Assembly: GCA_030374765.1 (NCBI GenBank)
Contig: JARGXX010000037.1
Location: 62,001 to 126,000, forward strand
Reading direction: 5' to 3'
DNA from: Agarophyton chilense
Taxonomy: Eukaryota > Rhodophyta > Florideophyceae > Gracilariales > Gracilariaceae
Length of the DNA: 64,000 bases
Below, piece after piece: positions 61,384 through 64,000 of the stretch (positions are counted from its first letter, which is position 1; every line of letters begins with the position of its first letter). A program made the position numbers and the translations under genes. The notes beneath the pieces were generated by a model. It ran no database searches, was not told where the DNA came from, and saw only the letters and a list, made by a program, of their open reading frames with translations.

Positions 61384-64000
61384 CTATTGGTGGGCAGTTT
61401 CCGCTGTGCGGTGCGCCGTGGGCGGTGAGTGGTTCACCGTCCCGGCGATCCGCCTCCGCAGGGTGGCTGTCAGCCAATGACCGGGATGCTGGGTGCCCAT
61501 TGGTCGGATCTCCTCCCGGGTCACGTGACCTTCAGGACGGGTGGTCGGGCCGTCGCGGACGGTTGGCTCCAATCGTTCGGCAAGGGAGGCGGTTTTCGAC
61601 TTGTCGTTGCGCTCCTTTTCCCCCATGGGGACCGTACCGTTCTCAACGGAGTGGCTCGCTAGACCTGCTTGCGCAGCGCCCGCCGGAGTACCGGTATCGA
61701 CCGAAACGCTCGGTGTGTGACCGCGAATGTGCGGGGAGCCCTCAGTTGCTTCCATGCGATGCGGAGCGTCCGTAGGGTCTCGCTTCCCGGCTTCGGGTCT
61801 TCGAGCGTCTTGGTCCCCCTTTCGGGGTTGCGTGGCGGTCGGGTTGACCGCCGCGTCCCGAGGGAGCGGATTGGTGTCCGGCGACGGTGCCGGTTGCCCG
61901 CTCGGGGGCCTTGCCCGGGGTGTCCGGTTAAACTTCCGTTGCGACGGCGATGCTTCCGCGATTGAGCGGGTCCCCTCCCCCTCCTTAGACGGAGCGACGG
62001 GTGATGGTGGGCTAACCGCATGGCGGGTATAAATACCGCTGCGCGGCGCCCGTAAGGGTAGCTGGCCGCGAGGGCCAGGTGTTTCCGGCATTGCCGGTGG
62101 TTCCGATAAAGTCGGTATATCGGAGAGACCCCGTGAGGGGTGCGGTACCACGGCGGGGCGTGGTGCCACCGTTGTACCCGTGGTATCCGAGGCCGTTTCG
62201 ACGGGGGCTGATGCGTTTTCCGCCTGCGGCGGTGGGGCGGCTACGATGCGGTCTTGTGAAAGACGTTCGTGGTCGCCGTTCTTGTCCACCACAACGGTGC
62301 CGGGGAGAGAGGACACGACCCGGAACGGACCTTCGGAGACAGACGAGAGCTTGTGACGCTTGTCGGTCCGGGGGTTGTGGTACTCCCGGCGAACGAACAC
62401 GTAGGTTCCCGGCTTGGGCGGTGCCGGTAGTGGTCCGCGTAAGCGGTTATCAGAATCCCGCTTGTAGGCGGCCTGGGCACGTTCCATGGACTTCCGGGCG
62501 ACTGGTTTGAGCTTGGTAAGCCAGGTCTTCCACTTGAGGCGGTATTGACCCACAGATGGGAAAGAGTTGACCTTGTGTTGGGGTTCGACCGCCAATGGCG
62601 GGGGTGTCCTGGAGAGCACAAGCTCGAAGGGAGTCAGACCGGTTGTCCGGTGAACCTGCGTGTTGTAGGCGTAGGTGATAGCATCAGAATAAATGTCCCA
62701 CGTCATTGGGTGATCGGATACGTAGGAGCGTAGCGACGCGAGTAGGGTGCGGTTGAAGCGTTCCACCTGCCCGTTTGTTTGTGGGTGGTAGGTGGTAGTG
62801 AACAGGTTCTTGACGTCGAGAATGCGGCAGACGTCCTGAAAGAACTTAGAGGCGAACTGCTTACCGTTATCGGATAGAACCTCTATCGGAGGGCCATAAA
62901 CGAACGCCCAGTGCGTAACGAAGGCGTTCGCAACCGTGAAAGCGGTAATCTTCCGTAAAGGTACGGTGCGCACCAGCTTTGAAAAGCGGTCCGTGATAAC
63001 CAAGAGGAACTTGTTTCCCTTGCGCGTCTTGAGTAGAGGCCCGAAAATGTCGATTGCGACAAACTCGAGGGGCGCCCTTGCGGGGAAAAGCTTCATCCGT
63101 TTGGAGTGCTTCCGGAATTTCACCCGGTTCTTTGCGCATTGGGTGCAGAACTGCACCGTAGCGTAGCAATCCACCGCCATAGCGGGCCAATAAAAGTCCC
63201 TCCGCAGGGTTAGATAAAGTTTTCTCCCACCGGAGTGTCCCCCGAGGGTCGGGTAGTGTGAGAGGTGGAGCACCCTGGTTTGCAGGGTGTGCGGGACCAC
63301 GATCTGAGATCGGTGGTCCACCGTCCGAACGAGGTACCCGATGTCGTTTACCTCGAACGTGAGGTCCTCTCCACCGTTTAGGCGGGCCCGTATGCGCGTG
63401 CAGAACGGGTCGCCGAACTGTTCTCGGATCATCTCCTCGGTGGAGATGGGTACAAAGGTCCCGGGTACGGGTGTTTCATTCTCGCGCGCTGCGAGTAGCT
63501 CATCCATTTCCATGGTGTCTTCCCCGGTTTCGGGCCAATCCGACTCCGTCGGTGTTTCCCCTTCCAAGGTAAAGCACGGGATCTCGTCGACCTCCGGGTC
63601 GGCAAGTGCTTCACCTGTCGTAGGTAATCGAGAGAGGGCGTCTGCTTGGGTGTTCTGGACACCCTTTTTGTAGACGACCTCGAAGTCGAATTCCGCTAAG
63701 CGGAGGCGCCACCGCATTAAGCGGCCAGAAGGATCTGCGATGTTCAGCAGCCACCTCAACGAGGCATGGTCCGTGTACACGGTGAAATGAACGCCCATGA
63801 GGTATGGGCGCAGAGTGGATAGCGCCCAGACCACTGCCAGGCACTCCTTCTCGGAGACCGAGTAGTTGCGCTCGTGGACGTTCAGCATGCGGGACCAATA
63901 GCCAATTGGTTTGCGTTCCCCCTCGGGGGTGGTTTGGAACAGTGCGCAGCCCACCTGGAGGTCGCTGGCGTCGGTGTCGATGGAGTAGGGAAGCCCAGGT
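61384..64000 (-). CDS. pol: Ty3/gypsy pol, 3' portion: RNase H, integrase, linker (5' end outside window)
   Basis: Open from the window edge to TAG at 61384-61386, about 872 codons. RNase H: IDTDASDLQVGCALFQ, then SVSEKECLAVVWAL and YTDHASLRWL. Integrase zinc region: HLSHYPTLGGHSG...FCTQCAKNR (HHCC). Core: VAIDIFGPL, LSDNGKQFASKFF, YHPQTNGQVERFNRT (D,D,E). A GPY/F-like module follows (YVFVRREYHNP..., EGPFRVVSSLPGTVVVDKN). The last 290 residues are Pro/Ser/Arg-rich without domain. RNase H before integrase identifies Metaviridae order. RT and gag should lie to the right. The chromodomain appears in another frame further left. Confidence 0.9.
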   Translation of the reverse strand, partial: PGLPYSIDTDASDLQVGCALFQTTPEGERKPIGYWSRMLNVHERNYSVSEKECLAVVWALSTLRPYLMGVHFTVYTDHASLRWLLNIADPSGRLMRWRLRLAEFDFEVVYKKGVQNTQADALSRLPTTGEALADPEVDEIPCFTLEGETPTESDWPETGEDTMEMDELLAARENETPVPGTFVPISTEEMIREQFGDPFCTRIRARLNGGEDLTFEVNDIGYLVRTVDHRSQIVVPHTLQTRVLHLSHYPTLGGHSGGRKLYLTLRRDFYWPAMAVDCYATVQFCTQCAKNRVKFRKHSKRMKLFPARAPLEFVAIDIFGPLLKTRKGNKFLLVITDRFSKLVRTVPLRKITAFTVANAFVTHWAFVYGPPIEVLSDNGKQFASKFFQDVCRILDVKNLFTTTYHPQTNGQVERFNRTLLASLRSYVSDHPMTWDIYSDAITYAYNTQVHRTTGLTPFELVLSRTPPPLAVEPQHKVNSFPSVGQYRLKWKTWLTKLKPVARKSMERAQAAYKRDSDNRLRGPLPAPPKPGTYVFVRREYHNPRTDKRHKLSSVSEGPFRVVSSLPGTVVVDKNGDHERLSQDRIVAAPPPQAENASAPVETASDTTGTTVAPRPAVVPHPSRGLSDIPTLSEPPAMPETPGPRGQLPLRAPRSGIYTRHAVSPPSPVAPSKEGEGTRSIAEASPSQRKFNRTPRARPPSGQPAPSPDTNPLPRDAAVNPTATQPRKGDQDARRPEAGKRDPTDAPHRMEATEGSPHIRGHTPSVSVDTGTPAGAAQAGLASHSVENGTVPMGEKERNDKSKTASLAERLEPTVRDGPTTRPEGHVTREEIRPMGTQHPGHWLTATLRRRIAGTVNHSPPTAHRTAETAHQ

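Larger units (their letters stand above)
57560..64000 (-). mobile_element. Ty3/gypsy chromovirus (minus strand, 5' part beyond right edge) with antisense ORF
   Basis: From the right edge leftward: RNase H, integrase, GPY/F-like module, a long Pro/Arg-rich linker, a chromodomain (frameshifted), then an antisense ORF and about 1 kb of untranslated sequence. GC content and codon use are much higher than in the flanking copia and inverted-repeat elements. The left limit is not proven because the second LTR is outside the window; a purine tract on the minus strand (57821-57845) and a minus-strand TATAAAT near 57690 make 57.56-57.82 kb a candidate 3' LTR. It lies directly next to the previous transposon. 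Confidence 0.7.

Noticed and set aside
1..64000. CRISPR arrays, operons and bacterial-type signals
   Set aside because: The window is eukaryotic nuclear DNA; the tandem repeats found have no spacers.

Overview
The window is nuclear DNA of a photosynthetic eukaryote. Host genes are mostly single-exon. The few introns I could define are 68-311 nt with GTAAGT or GTATGT donors. Genes sit close together on both strands and include typical eukaryotic families: a TM9SF protein, SEC12/PREB, NUP155, ZW10, a BK-type K+ channel, PWWP and CRAL-TRIO proteins. One gene encodes a thylakoid-lumen TL29/APX4-like protein with a plastid-targeting N-terminus. Together with animal-like Golgi glycosyltransferases and abundant LTR elements, this best fits a florideophyte red alga of the Chondrus type. 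That assignment is inferred from gene content, not from a marker gene.

Host region, 1-44 kb. In order: the 3' part of a membrane protein (+); TM9SF (+, two introns); SEC12-like WD40 protein (-, intron near the 5' end); NUP155 (+); a chondroitin GalNAc-transferase-like enzyme (+); a BK/Slo-like channel (-); ZW10 (+); TL29-like (-, one intron); a GALNT-type glycosyltransferase (-); a decayed M16 peptidase fragment; a secreted Cys-rich coiled-coil protein (+); a CRAL-TRIO protein (-); a long SDR-like Rossmann protein (-); a START-domain protein (+); a PWWP/AT-hook protein (-); a small basic protein (+); an unrecognised protein (-); and a short SDR paralogue (+). Several encode early-secretory or Golgi functions (SEC12, ZW10, TM9SF, the two glycosyltransferases), but nothing shows co-regulation. 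Three 5'-truncated non-LTR retrotransposon tails lie at 12.4, 26.1 and 29.3 kb.

Mobile-element region, 44.7-64 kb. (i) A decayed segment in which nearly every codon ends in G or C, unlike its surroundings. (ii) A dead PIF/Harbinger-type transposase whose frame is split by (iii) a Ty1/copia element with 89-bp identical LTRs and a primer site matching the anticodon arm of initiator tRNA-Met. (iv) Immediately to the right, a 5.9-kb DNA transposon with about 190-bp inverted repeats and ATAA target duplication, carrying one ancestral reading frame that joins a transposase-like region, a YqaJ-like PD-(D/E)XK nuclease and a C-terminal zinc-binding module. (v) A GC-rich Ty3/gypsy chromovirus on the minus strand, entering from the right edge. 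It has an antisense 597-aa ORF of unknown family beyond its chromodomain and is densely studded with short perfect hairpins.

The most promising undescribed items are the chromovirus with antisense ORF, structured leader and CCGC-N3-GCGG hairpins, and the transposase-YqaJ-zinc-module element. Domain calls were made by eye; no database search was run.
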